A stretch of 64,000 bases of DNA, taken from assembly GCA_024362935.1 (NCBI GenBank), contig JANCRA010000010.1, positions 9,540,501-9,604,500 of the forward strand, in the 5' to 3' direction. Under the pieces are notes generated by a model that had not been told where the DNA came from, did no database searches, and saw only the letters and a program-made list of their open reading frames with translations. Shown here piece by piece: positions 50,201 through 63,700 of the stretch (within the stretch, counting starts at the first letter, position 1; every line of letters begins with the position of its first letter). The DNA comes from Setophaga petechia (lineage: Eukaryota > Chordata > Aves > Passeriformes > Parulidae). Made by a program: the position numbers and the translations under genes.

Positions 50201-53200
50201 AGTTCTGGGAAGTAGTTGTGCTGTAAAGAGCATTATTTTCCTCATGCAGGTATTGATAAGCACCATGTCATCCAAGCACATCCCTGCTTTCTGGCTCTGA
50301 TTACACCCTCTTAACCCAGCCTATACCTGTGCACTGGAGTGCCATAACTCATGGAATATGAAGTTCAAGCTGGCTTCTCAAGTGACAGCATAACTCTTTG
50401 GAGTCTCCTGGTCCAGACTTCAACAGAGAATGTAAATCCTTGTCTCCTGATGAGTTTGAAGAGTGTGACAGCATTCCCTCTGTCCATGCTCTGCTCCCTA
50501 CTCTCCATTCCATCTATGCTCCCTACTGCCTCTGAAGTGTCTAATGTATGGGGCTGGGGGGGTGGAAGTAGAAAAGAAAATCTATTGAGAAGCCTCAGAT
50601 TGCAGTATTAATATTCAGTTCTCTTTGCTTTCACTTGGTGTTTTTCAAGGACTTGTTGGGGAGAATTAGCTTCAGTTCCTGCTTATGCATTACATAATGT
50701 GCTGCTTAGCACTTGTGCCCTACTTGAAGTGTCTTGGCAGGACCAATCAAAAGTAATTGAATTCCATGGTGCACTTATAAATTATCATCTTGAATACAAT
50801 ATAAATATGGAATATAGTACTTTATCTGTCAGTTCATCTTTCCTTCAGTTTCTGGGAAAGAAAAGACATTGGTTTTATCTTGAGCCTTGACTTTAACAAA
50901 ATGCTATTTTTCCTTCTGTTTCTCTGGATTTGCTGGAAGCTGGATTGGAAAGGACCAATGGCACCTACTCAGGGCAATCTGAGAAGGAAATAAAAGTACA
51001 TCTGGGTCTGATTCTGTGATCCACTGCAAGCATTGTGTATTTGAAGTGGCCACTGGTGACTGGAACCTCATCGTTTCTGGGCTTCTGCAACTTAGAGTTT
51101 GGGGGTTTTTAGCAGGGTTTTAAATCACATTTTACCCTCTTGGCTGTTCTTAAGCTCTGCAGTCCTGTGCTAACTTCTTCAACTGCAGTGAATTTAACCT
51201 CTTGGTTAACCCAACAGCAAGAAGAAAAGCTGTGTGTATCTGTGCTGCTGCTGTGTTTTCACCCTTTTTCACCTATGCTGTTCTCAGAAACTGACAGTTC
51301 TTAAAAGGAATGGAGACCATCATTATTCTTCTTTTTTTATTCAGTTGTCTCAGGTTAATAAATGACCTTTTACCTTTACTGAGGAATTTCCCCATATGTC
51401 TGCTCAAAGAATTTCCTTGGATGATTCTCTGTGGATTTCATTCCATGTTTTGTAGAAGTGAATTATGATTGGATTAGAAAGGCGTAAATCTTCCTGAGTT
51501 TTCAGGAGATTATTTCCTGGATTTCCAAAGTTAGCAGTATGTCATTCTATCTTCACCCATGCCATGGGCCCTGTATCCCTGCTCCAGGTGGAATTGGTTT
51601 CTGTCTGGTTGAAATTAATTTGCTTTAAGTTGGAGTTCTAAATTTAAGCAATCAAGAGCAACTGAGATCATACAAATATAAGCAAACTTTTACAGTGATT
51701 CAGAAAGCTCACTGCTGAGAAAACATAATCTGGCTAATTTTCTCTCTGTAGAAGGCAGCTCTCTATCAAGTGAGATCTGATTGATCCAGTGGAATACATT
51801 GAAACCTTCAAAATTTAAGCTGTATGACAGCAAATTTTTTTTTTTTCTTTTTTGTGAAAGTCTTCTAAGGTATTGCATGTTGCTTGTTTTATTATTTTCT
51901 TATAAAAAGAAATGTGTATTTTTCAAAATTCTCTTGAAAGCATAGCAATTATTTCTGACATTTTTTCTCTTGAGAAAAATAATAGATATTGCCCAATTAA
52001 ATGTTAGCTTAAACATACTTCTTTAAAAATTGTAATGAATAATCTCATAAGTTTTTCAGTATTCAATGAATTCAAAAAGATTCCAGTTTCTGTGCACCTC
52101 TACTGAAATGAAAGCAACACTAATTGCACCTGGAGGGTTCTGTCAGGACATAAGGATCTGAAACATCAGGAAATTATTAGTGAAAGAAACAAATATTAGG
52201 GAGGCCAGATTCACACTGCACATGCTTCCTAATTTGAGGAAGTCAAATATTAGAGCTGCTTCCTAAATAAACCCTACAAGCTCCTATTTTTACATGAGTG
52301 TCCCCAGGGAGCTCTGGGCAGCTGGCACGTTCCTCTGCCCTGAGCCAGGGCTGGGCAGCTGTTCCAAGTGCTGCTCCTTCACTGAGGGCTGAGCAGAGCT
52401 CTTGGTCAGGTTTGATTGAAAGCTGGCACTTGGCACAAGTATCATTTTGGCAACACAAAATATTTGTATTTGGTGCTAGCTGTATCACCCATTGTAATTT
52501 TAAATATCATCTCCATTCTCAGTCATCATCCCCTGGTGCACAATCTCAGTAAGTCTGAAGGGCATTTCCTCAGCAAGTCAACTGTCAGGTGGGACTCCAG
52601 GAGCTTCTTCTGCTTTCCTATCCTGTTAACCTGAGTCTGCTGGGAAGGGCTGGAACACTCCTTGCCTTGGTTGTACCGGTATAATTATATCTATAATTAT
52701 ATCTGTGGCTAGAACAATTGTCTGTAAGCTTTAGCAATAGGCTATTGGCTAGAAAGTCTTTAAAATGTCCTTAACAAAGAAATCTTTGGCTGCTGCTGGC
52801 TGTACATGAGCTATTGCCATCTTCCTATTGTCTCAACCATGTAATGAGGCTGATGTTGCAATCAAAGCTCAAGGAATGTACCCCAACAGTCCCATCCTGT
52901 TTGTGAAAACAAACTGCCAAACACAGTTGTAATTACACCAACCTGGCCAGTTTTGCTCCCCTTTTGGATATATTTCATATAAAGTAAAGATATCTTTTTC
53001 TCCTCACACAGCTTTCATAGTGACATAAACTAAACCAGAGATAAGCACTCATAGTCCTTGTATGAATGTACAAATAGAGAGTTGTATTTATACCCCAATT
53101 ATAAGAGTTATAATTAAGCACTATAGCCATGCTGGTAAATTTCCCAGTGTAGTGAAGCCCTGAATTGGGAAGTAGAGTCTGAAAGGTTTGCAGTTGGCTG

Positions 53201-54470
53201 ATGCCACCCAGCTCAGCCCACAGCACTCTGAGCCCAGTTCAGTGTGGGGCAAGTCTCAGGTCAGAGGGGGACCTTTTCCTGATCTAAATGAAAATACAGC
53301 TCTAGGTTGAAGTGGGGGGAAGTGGAGACTTGCAGGGGAAAGAGATTATGCTGCCAACCTGGCGTTCCCCCACCTTCTTAAAAAAGGCTTAGTCAGGAAT
53401 TTTTTGGGGGTCAGATTTGTGCCCAGCAAAGAGCTTAATTGTTTCTGATGAGCACCAGGAGCCTTTGCCTCTTCCAGATAAGGTGGCTGCAGTGCAGCTT
53501 TGATTAGGCCAGAGCTCAGCAGCACAGACTGATAAAGAAGGATGTCTCCTGGTTAATAGAGGCTGGTGCAATAGCGCAAGGCCCTGCTGCTTTGTAATCT
53601 ACAGCTATTAACTCCAGACTGAATTTAAAAGGACACCAGGTTTGATTTAGAAAGGTCCAAACAGCTTTGGACTCTCCTGTGTGCTAGAATGACTTTGCAG
53701 TGTCATCCTTTTGTAGTTAAAGTGAACAAAAGCATCCCCTTTCACTCTAAAGAGAGGAGACAGGTGTCTATAACCCCTTTCTTAATGTCATCCCTTCCTA
53801 GAAAAGCCTCAGGATGCTGACTGATCTTCAGGGCATTTTGCAAACTACATCCTTTTCTATTTATTTTAGAGGTTTTTTGTTATTGATGATAATTGGAGCT
53901 CTGTGATGGTTGAAAGGTGTGGCAATTTACCACAGGCCTAATCCCTGGTTGTTAAGGAAGGATGTGAATATTTAAATCTTGTCTGGGTAGTTTAGAAGGC
54001 ACAGAAAGATTCTGGGTAAGTTCTTATTCTTTGTGACAATTTCTCTAAATATTTAAAAGCATACTGTCAGATGCACTGATAACCTTTACCTTCAGAATTG
54101 TTTATATTTTAATTGTACATAGAATAGTTTAATAAACTGTATATATAAATTATATACACTTAGAGAGCTAGCTGTTATGGGAAACACCCTTTGATTTTTT
54201 TCATAGTAACAAATCAATCTCTGTTCAGGAACAAACATTGTACTAAGCATGGAAAAATTGCTGTAGGGCATGGATATATTTGGAACTCTAATCCTGATCT
54301 TCTAACATTAGATTTTGGTCACTGAAAGTAGCATAAAATATCCATAGAGTTTTGCTCTCCATAGAGAGACCCAAAAAAAGTGAATAAATCTTCTAAATTA
54401 CTGAATACGTTCAGAAGAGGATTTCTGGTCTCATTTCAGCTGGTGCTGCAGACAGCAAGTACTGAATTGG
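50201..54470. other. Intergenic flank, second part
   Basis: I see no gene or RNA. A perfect 12-bp tandem (TATAATTATATC twice) is at 52680-52703. The short GC-richer patch at 52290-52400 yields overlapping open frames on both strands that are compositional and not conserved protein. Confidence 0.7.
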
Positions 54471-54474
54471 AGAA

Positions 54475-54538
54475 ATCAGATGGAAATGGAATCAGATAGA
54501 AACGGAATCAGATGGAAATGGAATCAGATAGAAACCTT
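54475..54538. repeat. Four-unit 16-bp tandem repeat in an A-B-A-B order
   Basis: Four 16-bp units lie at 54475, 54491, 54507 and 54523. Units 1 and 3 are identical (ATCAGATGGAAATGGA). Units 2 and 4 share ATCAGATAGAAAC and differ only at their 3' ends. The pattern implies a 16-bp unit doubled and diverged, followed by duplication of the 32-bp pair. Confidence 0.9.
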
Positions 54539-54539
54539 G

Positions 54540-57500
54540 TGTTGATTCTGAGTGAAGTGTGCCACTGACGAGTTCCTGAGGTTGATGCAGAGGCTTTAAT
54601 GAGCTCTCTCTTGCACTCTCAGCTCCTGAGGGGAGCAGTGCCTGCCCTGGGCACTCCTGCATGGAGGGATCTGGCAGTGCTGTGTGTGCCCTGTGCTGCT
54701 CTGCAGGGACAATGTCTCAGTTTCCCTCTCCAGCCACCAGCTCAGCTCCTCTCCCAAGCTCCCATCTTTCCTCACTGAAAGCAGGGCCCAATTCCGACTG
54801 CAAAGGGAAGGAGAGCTGAAAGTAGGAGAAATTTGGCTGCTGTGAAATGATAAAGAGTTAGTCTGATAGCTTTTTAAAGTGCTTCAGGATCCCTTGGGAT
54901 GGGATGTGCTATGGAACTTTCAATTATTATGTTTTAAACTGTTCATTTAAAAATGCCTGCTTAAGTATTTGGCGCAGTGAGATGGGACTTGCTGAGCCCA
55001 AGTTGGAGACCTGTGTAAAAGCAAAAGCAAGGGGCTTTAATGAGGTTCTCCCAAGGCTCAACAGCTTGAAGAGCTTCTTAGAGAAGTGTGCACTGCCAGG
55101 CTGTTTTTTTCCCAAACCCTTACAGCTCTGGTAATATGGTTTGAAATGAAAATAAAATACAGAAGCTTAGTTAATGTATGCCACTTCCTCTGCTGAGTTT
55201 AACACACGGCTCAGTCCCGAACTTACTTGGTCATTTTGATGATTGGCCACTTATGTATAATACACTGTACACTTCAGCTTTTTATTTCCTGTTTAATTCT
55301 GAAAAAAACAACTACAGTACCTCTCTAAGAAGCAATTGTAGTCTTTTTAAATGTCACGGCATATTAAACATGCTTGTATTTTAGCAATTGCCACAATGCA
55401 TTACTGCTTAAAAAATATTTTATGCACATTACAGATAAAAGACACAATAGATTTTGAGGAAAGACTTCATGCCACAGAAATAAGTGATGGCAGTTGTGCA
55501 ACAATATGGGTAGCTGTTAAATTGTATTAAGATGTGGTTAACATTTTTGGACAAAAGATTTTAGCATGGTTTTGTTGTAACCTTTCACTTTCCATGGAAA
55601 ATATTTTTCCTTGAGGCGAATAAACCAAAATCTTTTTCTAAAAAAAAAATTAAAATCCAAACATGTTTGCTTTGAACTAACATTAAGAAACAAAATGAGT
55701 AGTTCCTGTTCCACTTAAAATGCGTAGTTCTGAATTTAATGTAAAAATGGTTATTAGGATGAAAAATGCTATCTTTTTGTCGACTACCTGTTCTTTTATT
55801 TTTTCTTACTTGAGAACTGCAAAGCTACATGAAGTTTTAAGTGTATATAAATAGCATCATGTTTCAATAGGGAAATATAATTCAGATCTGCCTGACTGTT
55901 AGCACTGGGAAAAGCAGATGAGGAATGAGACATTTTCCTGAAAGAAAATGCTGTCTCTGTTCAATAAGTTTTCCCCTTCATGTTGCAGTGTAGGAGTCAG
56001 TGGCCCTGATCCAACAGGCACTAAACTAGGTTTGCCCAGATTCTTACACAGCTCCATCAGCTTTGGTAGAAGAGCTTTTTTGCTAAAAATTAAGCAGATG
56101 CATAAATGTCTCCTGGAGCAGAGCCCAGCTTAGCAAGGGGCTTTACCCCCTGGCAGGGCAGTGCTGCACAAGCCCAGCTCTGAGGCTGCTTGCACAATGT
56201 GTTCCAGAGCCATGCTCAGCCACTCATGCATCCTTTCACTTCAATATGGGCTTGTTTTGGATTCGTTGTTCCAAAATGTGGATTTGAATTCAAATGAGCC
56301 TGAACACAAGCCAACAGAGGAACCTCTTTCTGTCTCAAACTATTAAATGCGTAAGCATCTTCAATTTAAAAAAAAAAAACAAAACAAAACAAAAAAACTA
56401 AACAAGGGACCTGACACACACTGGCTAGAGCTGTAAAAGTCATGTGCTTATGCGGTTTTATTTATTTTTCACATATGTGTAATTGAACACTATCAAAGCA
56501 AGCCCACAATAAAATGCAATGGGATGTCAGCATTAACATCTGTCTGCCCTGTGCTGTTCAGTGGAGGCAAACAAATTCCCTTTTCCACCACTATTTCTAA
56601 CTCTGCTTTCCCCCAGGAGAAGAGAGCGGGCCTGGGCCAGGCTTTGGCCGTGGTGCCCTGGTTCAAGTCAGGCACAGAGTCCTGGAGCAGGGTGTGCTTT
56701 CAGCTAATCTGCTCAGACAGACACCCCTGTGATTTGTGCGCCCTGCCTGATCTAGAGTCTCAGATCAAAGGGAAAGGCAGGCTGGTAATGTCAGAGCACA
56801 CAGCTCCCAGACTGTGGAAGTGAAGAACAGCACCTTGAGCTGCAGCCATAAAGGGAATCTGCCATAAATCCTGCTGTGGTATTAGAGCAGGATAGGTGAA
56901 AGCCACCCACTGTGTTTGGCTTGTAGCTGCCACTTTTAAAAACCTTGTTCACTTTTTTTATAAGATCCTTTGGAGGTCTCTGTTATAGCACCATGTAGTT
57001 CTGTACTCCTATAAAACCAGTGCCTTGCATGCTTTTTGCTGGAAGTTGAGAATTTTTGATGATGTGCTCATTTATGTCAGGGGAATGACAAGTATTAGTG
57101 GCTGTAGCCAGGACTTTCAGTCAAGAAAGGGAGAATCTCATTTCCATTCCAAGGCCTGGTGCATTATTTGGGCCTTGTGGTTGGACCAAAATCCTTGCAA
57201 ACCATAGGTAAGTGGCAAAACACTCAATAATCAGGATTAGGTAATAAAATTGAAATGGTCTGAGGGATATTGGTGGATCCTGGGTGTGCAGAGAAATTTC
57301 CCTCCCAACATCCATTGAATTAAAGCATCTGGGAAAGGAGGCTGAGTGCCTGAATGAAGACAGAATTATGGAGAAAGCATAGGGAAGCCTGAGGGAAGCT
57401 GGTCAGTGAGCCTGTACTGTCAGAGTGAGATGCTCAGCAGGGAATACCTGTCCTCAGAAACTGGAAATTTTGGCAACAAGGATTCAGCACTGTAGATAGA

Positions 57501-58560
57501 AGGTGTAAGTTTACCCTACTACAGCCTGCAATCCTTTGGTAAGGAAATATTTGATCACATTGCAAGAGATGTCCTTGGTGTGGAGCTGAGTTAGCTGCTC
57601 TGGTACTTTCCCCATCCTCTCCCCTGCCTAAAATCCTCCATGTGTCTTGCCTAGGACATAGGAGGTGGACAAGAAGAAGACAAGAAGTGTTTTTGCTGGG
57701 AAAAAATAAGCTGGAAGTAGGCTGAAACAAGCCAACATCTTGGCTCTTTGAAGTCCTCTCAGCTTTGCACTAGCCCCAGGGAGGAATGGTTATTCAGCCA
57801 CCCTTGGCCCTGCAGCTGAGTGAAGCTGTTGCCTGCTGCTCTGGGGAGTCCCTTTGGTGTCTTGGTGACTCTCCCTGTGTGACCATCACAGACATTTTCT
57901 GCAATTCCAAGGATGTGGCAGGACCATCAGTCAGTCAGGGGGCAGAAAGGAGCCCAAATGCTGGAAATTGTGGTGGAACCCAAATGGTTTCAGGGTGCCT
58001 TGGGCAAGAAACTGTTAAGCTTGGGAGAGTTGGGCTCTTTCAGAAGTGAAATGTGTAAAGATAGTTCCTGCAGGAATTGCCAACTGGAGTGACTTGGTTG
58101 AACAATGAAAACAGACACGCTTTTGTTGTGGGTGCTTTGTAACAGATAATACTCAAATGATTAATGAGTTACTGGAGCACCAGTAAAGACCTAACTATTA
58201 TTCTGCATGGCATTCAAGAACTGCATGATCATGGCTCTTTGGCTGCAGAAAAACTCCAAAGTCAGAGCTTTGGAAAGCTAAAGCACATAAAAATGAGACT
58301 CTTTTGTGTCTCCATAAGCACAGTAATGTGAAACATGCACCACATGTTTAAATTGTGTAGGCTTATTTATACATGTGCATGTGAGTGTATTTACAGGGAG
58401 AGAGAAATAGAACTATGTGATTCTACTGTTTTAAAGCTGTTTGCAGATATTCTATAGCATTTTTTTAAAGGAAAGTCTAGAATGAAAGAAATTAACACCC
58501 AAAGATAAAAAAATAGGTAAATCAGATTGTTAGATATCATGCTGGTCTAAAAACTCCATC
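54540..58560. other. Intergenic flank, third part
   Basis: The first 250 bases are relatively GC-rich. The remainder is mixed. An A/C tract of A12 followed by (CAAAA)n-like units lies at 56368-56397. Open frames at 56524-56823 and 57434-57730 have no recognisable domain. Confidence 0.65.
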
Positions 58561-58565
58561 TACAA

Positions 58566-58758
58566 GAATTAATTGAGGAACTGGACCATGAAAGCCAAGA
58601 AATGGGGCCTGAAAATAAACTTGATTAAGAAGATAATGCTGAAGACATATAAAGGAAAACTTATTAGCATAGAGGAGAACATTAGTGAACAAGCAGAGGA
58701 ATAAATCTCCCATAGACAGCTGCTCAGATCAGATCAGAACATATTTAAAAGATGAAAG
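58566..58758 (+). pseudogene. Decayed RTE-like LINE reverse-transcriptase fragment
   Basis: Translated + strand pieces resemble the part of RTE-clade reverse transcriptase after the catalytic FADD box. A first frame gives ELIEELDHESQEMG (from 58566). After a one-base frame change, GLKINLIKKIMLK follows and runs on to EENISEQAEE. An in-frame TAA then stands where a tyrosine of the YLGQLL-type motif is expected, followed by RQLLRSDQN. At least one frameshift and two stops show it is dead. No endonuclease domain or 3' tail is recognised. It does not resemble CR1 reverse transcriptase. Clade assignment is from memory of motif patterns. Confidence 0.6.
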
Positions 58759-59084
58759 ACAACATGAGGAGCAATTTCTCATTTAGACTGGAGAGGAAGG
58801 CCCCCAACTGATGTATTCCTTCTATAAATGGCTTTTGGCCAAGACACAAAGCTTTGTCCACAAGAAAATATGGTAGTTGGTTTGCTTTTATCCTGAAAAT
58901 CTGTAGATAGACAATGACAAGAATTCCACTATGAGAAAGGGATATACATGATGAATAAAACAAACTTAATCAAAAAATACATGTTAGAATAGCTAATAGA
59001 TTTGGGGCATGAAGATGGGAATGAAGTTATGACTTAGGCATGTGTGAAGTAAATGCCCTCTAAATCTCATAGTAAAGCTCTACT

Positions 59085-59163
59085 GGTTGTTTTGGGTTGG
59101 ATTTTTTGTTTTGTTTTGTTGGTTGTTTTGGGTTTTGTTTGGTTTTTGGTTTTTTTTATTTTT
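59085..59163. repeat. T/G-only low-complexity tract
   Basis: Nearly 80 bases are made of T runs broken by G, GG or GGG with almost no A and no C, for example TTTTGTTTTGTTTTG. It is the strand complement in type of the A/C tracts at 35.3 kb and 56.4 kb, so it may be the tail of a minus-strand retroposed copy or a simple-sequence expansion. Confidence 0.8.
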
Positions 59164-60405
59164 AAGGCCTAGGCCTTCAACCAATCACTGGAGTGCAGAC
59201 TGGTAGTGTTTATTAATTTATTAGCTGTTGTGATGAGGGTGTAAGACTGAGAGGAAATCTCTAGATGATGGGTCATTCTGCCAAAAATCTGAAATTAATC
59301 CTCTCTGCTCTTAAAGAGAAAAACAAGACCAGAAGAAGGGTGGCAGATACATAAGCTACAAGTACATAAGATACAAAGTTAGCTAAAAGAGAATTTTATT
59401 TTATTTCTCTTTTTAAATTGACAATAGAGGCTTAGAGAAAGGAGAAAGACCTAAATTTCCACCTGCATTTTACCCGGGGTAGGTAAACACACTTTTTTTT
59501 GTTCCAAGAGAAAGGAATAACAAGGGATGGAAGACCTGACTTGTCTAATGCCCCATTTTCATTGTTGATCAGCATTTTGGTGAGTCTCAGTCCAGAGGAG
59601 CACTGGCATGGCGTGGCCTCAAGCTGGATGTGCCTGGAGACGTGCACAGTTGGGTATTTTTGGTCAGGCACAGGCAGTCACAGCTGTTGCTATTTTTGCC
59701 CTGACTCCTCTCTAATCACTCAACACATTTTAAAGCAAGATATAATGATAGACTATGTTGCCAAGACAGAAAAATCAACAGAGTATCTAAGGGAATATGA
59801 AAAGAAATGAAAATTCAAAATGTATCTGGAAGAGAAATATAACGGACAAAAAAACTTTTGATAAAGGCTGTTCTACAAACTTGGCAATGTCTCTGCTAGA
59901 AGTAAATATGACTGTCTGCCTGCCTGGCTTTATGTTCAATATGCCCAAAACTGGGGGGCTGTGGAGGAAATACAAGGAAGCCTCTTCTCTTGGTGTGGCC
60001 AGCTGAGTTTTCAGGCCTAATCCATTCTGAAATTAAAATTAGCTCAAATGGTTGGACTCTATCAGGAAGTTTAAAATGGAGAATTTCCTTCATAAATATG
60101 GATAAGAAGACGACAACTTTTTGGATGTTCTACACAGTGACTTCCACTAGAAAAATAAAATCTCCCTCTCTTTTCCCATCAGTTTACCAATGCTCTCACT
60201 GAACTTCAGGTAATATTTTATACGTGACTTAAACTAGAACTCCCTGTTACTACTTATGAAGTATCTGTGGATTTATAGTGGTATTTTTAGTGGTAATCAT
60301 TGAATCTGCTTTTATGGCAGCCAAGGACAAAATTTCATTAACCTGATCACTGCTGGACGAAGCATGAGAAGCAGTGGAACCCCTTTGATATAAACAAGTT
60401 AGGAA

Positions 60406-60747
60406 ACACCTTAATTCAGCACTCCCCTTCTGAGGAGGGATAGAATGTAAGGAAATAAAGATAGTGCAGAAGGTAATCTCACACCTGAGGAGTTGCAGCT
60501 GTACAAATCACCAAAGATTAGGAACAGGCCTGCCCTTAACAGGCCACAGCTGTGTCCAATAAGAAGACAGTGCTACAAAAGAGCTGGAGTCAGCTGGTTG
60601 TGCTGTGAAGAGAGATGGAGTTTGTTGGCTGTGCTGTGAAGAAGGAGTCAGTGCTGCGAGGAGCTGCCCATGAGAAATCACCAAGAAGGTGTGGGAGCTT
60701 TCACAGTAAGATGACAACACTTTAATTTAGCACTCCCTTTCTAAGGA
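60406..60747. mobile_element. Candidate dispersed repeat (LTR- or SINE-like) flanked by 31-bp direct repeats
   Basis: A 31-base segment at 60406-60436 recurs at 60717-60747 with 27 of 31 identical; all four differences are transitions. The 280 bases between have a composition unlike the flanks and include CACAGCTGTGTCCAATAAG, a CTACAAAAGAG stretch that could be a worn TATA box, and internal tandem units. A solo LTR or a non-autonomous element is plausible. I cannot name the family. The direct repeats are too long for a typical target-site duplication. Confidence 0.45.
60592..60650. repeat. Imperfect tandem repeat with GCTGTGCTGTGAAGA-type core
   Basis: Two successive units of about 27-31 bases each begin GGAGT and contain TTG(G)C/TTGTGCTGTGAAGA. 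A third, shorter GGAGTCAGTGCTG follows. The array is internal to the 60.4-60.75 kb candidate element and supports its repeat nature. Confidence 0.6.
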
Positions 60748-60749
60748 TT

Positions 60750-63700
60750 AAAAGTTGCAGTCCAAACCAAACTGGTGTAAGGTAAACAACTTGTATTTCT
60801 GATATCAAAAATCAACTTGCATTTTCAGATAACAAAGTTGTGACTGCAAATGAGGGTGAATTAGGCATATTAGGCAGATTTGCTTCTGTGTCCTTTAATG
60901 TAAATACTGTCTTTCCATCTCCACAAGGGGGTGGAATGTGTTTTATTATTAGTATTATTTTTGATCAATAGCAGTGTTTAGAATACCTAGAAGTGTTTCC
61001 TGGTAAATAAATTCCATTGTAATGGCAAAAAAGAAGTCTCATTCTGAATCCAGTACTCCATCTACCAGGCATTGTAGAGGATAAAATAAGTGATTTTCTG
61101 GAAACAGACCACCGGTAATTAGTAGAACTTCATCATTTATGCTTGGAAAGCATACTCTGAATCTACATTAGGAAGGCACTTGCTCAGCAGGACGAATTCT
61201 GTACCTGCAGAGCTCCTCACATCCCAAGGGTCCCCCCAGCAGCTCCAGTGCTTTGCTGGGGCTCCCCAATCCCCTCATCCCTTGGAGGGTTACACAGAGC
61301 ACAGGTTCCTCCACAGCCCCAGCTGGAGCCCAGCCAAGCAATTGGGGGGTCACATCAACAGGTGCGTGTCTGATCCTCAGCAAGGGCCAATGTGAGGGCA
61401 CACAAAACAGCTCTCTTTGCTGTCAGTGTTGCTGTTAGGCTTTAAAATACTTTCTGAAGACAAAACTGCAGTGTAAAATATATGTGTGGATGTTACTCGC
61501 CAGAATTCCTCATGAATAAACTGCACTTCCTCTGTTTGAATTACAAATTGCTATAACATAATGGAGGAGATTGATGGATTGCACTCAAACTATGTGAAAA
61601 AGGAGAAAAGGCTGTGGTTTACAAGCTATGTAGGAGGTCCGTTCTAAGTCAACATGGAAGCTCTTAAATTTTATATGCAGGATTTCATAACCAGTATTTT
61701 GGATTGTTTCGAGTGATGCAATCAGAATTGTTTTGCTTCAAACCCACCTGATTTACTAATACTGACTAGAAGTATGACATAACTGCATTTCAGACTGGAT
61801 TTTTCAGATGACATTGATTTTGGATGTTATTCTGGGAACTTCAAAATTTTACAATTGGCCAAAATGACTTTTTAGATCCACCTGAATTTGTCATGTGAAT
61901 TATGCTTTTCATGGCTTGGCTGATGCAGGGGTAGCATGTGAGGGTGTTTCCCTGTAAATGCAATTAACACCCTTTTTTTTAGCACAAATGGTGAGGGCAA
62001 ATCCCAGGCAATTTGTATGGCTTTGAGTATTCAGAATATTCATTTCCTTAAAAAACTTCTCTGGTTCATCATAGTACCAGCTTATCTTTAATCTCAGGAT
62101 TGTCTTTTTGATTTCTTTGTTTAACAGAAATGTATGTTAAGAGAAATAATAATAGCACTAACTCTTATCACACCTCTTATATTGAGAAAAGACCATTTGG
62201 AGAGGAGACTCAGTTGCTAAAGATACTTTTAGTACTTGGAAGTATTTCCTGAAAGCCTGTTTAAGCTGTTTCTTTAAAGACAAATGCATAACAAGCTCCT
62301 CTTGTACCTGTGAACCCAGTGGTAACCACCATCAGCGCATCAAGATCATTAAATCTAAGTAATATAATTGAATCTAATTTTTGAGACTAAATATAGGTAA
62401 ATAATACACATTCTAAACTGTGACATCTCTAGTCTGCCCCAGGTACTCCCATTAAATAGCTGCAGGACAGAACAGGAATAATCTGATCCTGTTTCACTGT
62501 TGGGATTTCTTAGCAGCATTTTAGCTTGGGCACAGAAATATTGAGGATCTTCCATTAACTGGGAAGAATAACTCCGAACATATGAAGAGTTTTATAGGGT
62601 GAAAAATGCTTATTTAACCAAAAACTGGGTAAACACCCACAGGGATATAAATTCCAAGCTAAGAGCCTTTTGAAGGCCTTAGAAGTAAGGGGGTAAAAGT
62701 GCTGAAATGAAGTCAAAATACCACTACATAAAAGTGAAGTTTATAGGACTATTCACTGTAGACATTTTTTCCAGATTCAGCCTTATTCTAGATATTGTGC
62801 TTTATTTTCCTATGTAAATTGCTTTCTAAAATGCCATATTAAAATATTTCTGCAAAGAGTAAGGAGATTAGATTAGTTTAGAAGTTTAACTGCTTCATTT
62901 ATTTGTTGCAGCTTGAAAGAAAAAAACTAAAATCCCTCTACCCAGTATGCAGCTACATCTTGTTATGCAGTCATCCTCAGGTAATACCTGTGCCCATATA
63001 AAATAATAGGAGTTAAGGCAAAAAGGAAAAAAGTATTTAAAACAGCAACAGCATGCGATACCAATTATGTTACAGCCAAAAATAATACTTTTTGGCATGT
63101 CATGCTTAAACTATGTTCTGTTAATGTTCCTTGGATATAGGCAGATTTCAATTTACACTTAGAAATATTTCTTTTTGAGAACTATTAGGAAAATATTTTT
63201 AAATTACAATTTAAAAGCACGTGGAGTGGGTTACCTCCCACAATTATGTGAACTACTGCATAGCAGAGCTACATTACCTTCCCTGCAACTAATGAACCAT
63301 GTCATTAATTACAGACATTCAAAATAGAAATTATTCCAAGGCAAGACAAATATTTACTATAAATAAAAGGGTCAAGAACTACAAAGTAGCCATTTTATTC
63401 TAAACCAATTGTGTTTAAATTTTATGCTCTTTCTCCTCAAATTTAATTTGACGTACATTAACTTGATTTCATATGTCAAACCTGACAGCTGTAGGTGTAC
63501 CCACAACGAGCCTCCCATCAGGGACCAGGATCACTGGGAGATTTTCAGTGAAAGTGTTAACTATATTTAAAGGTGTTTATTAAACTCATGTGACTTGTTC
63601 TCAGGACAGGTTTCTCTCAGGAATACCTAGGAGGCACATTTCCAAAGGTTTCCCTTTGGCTGTCTCACTGGCAAAACCACCCTCAACTTCCCAGCAGAGC

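Noticed and set aside
56655..56680. tRNA-like GGTTCAAGTC box B at about 56,660
   Set aside because: No matching box A at the right distance, no acceptor stem and no cloverleaf.
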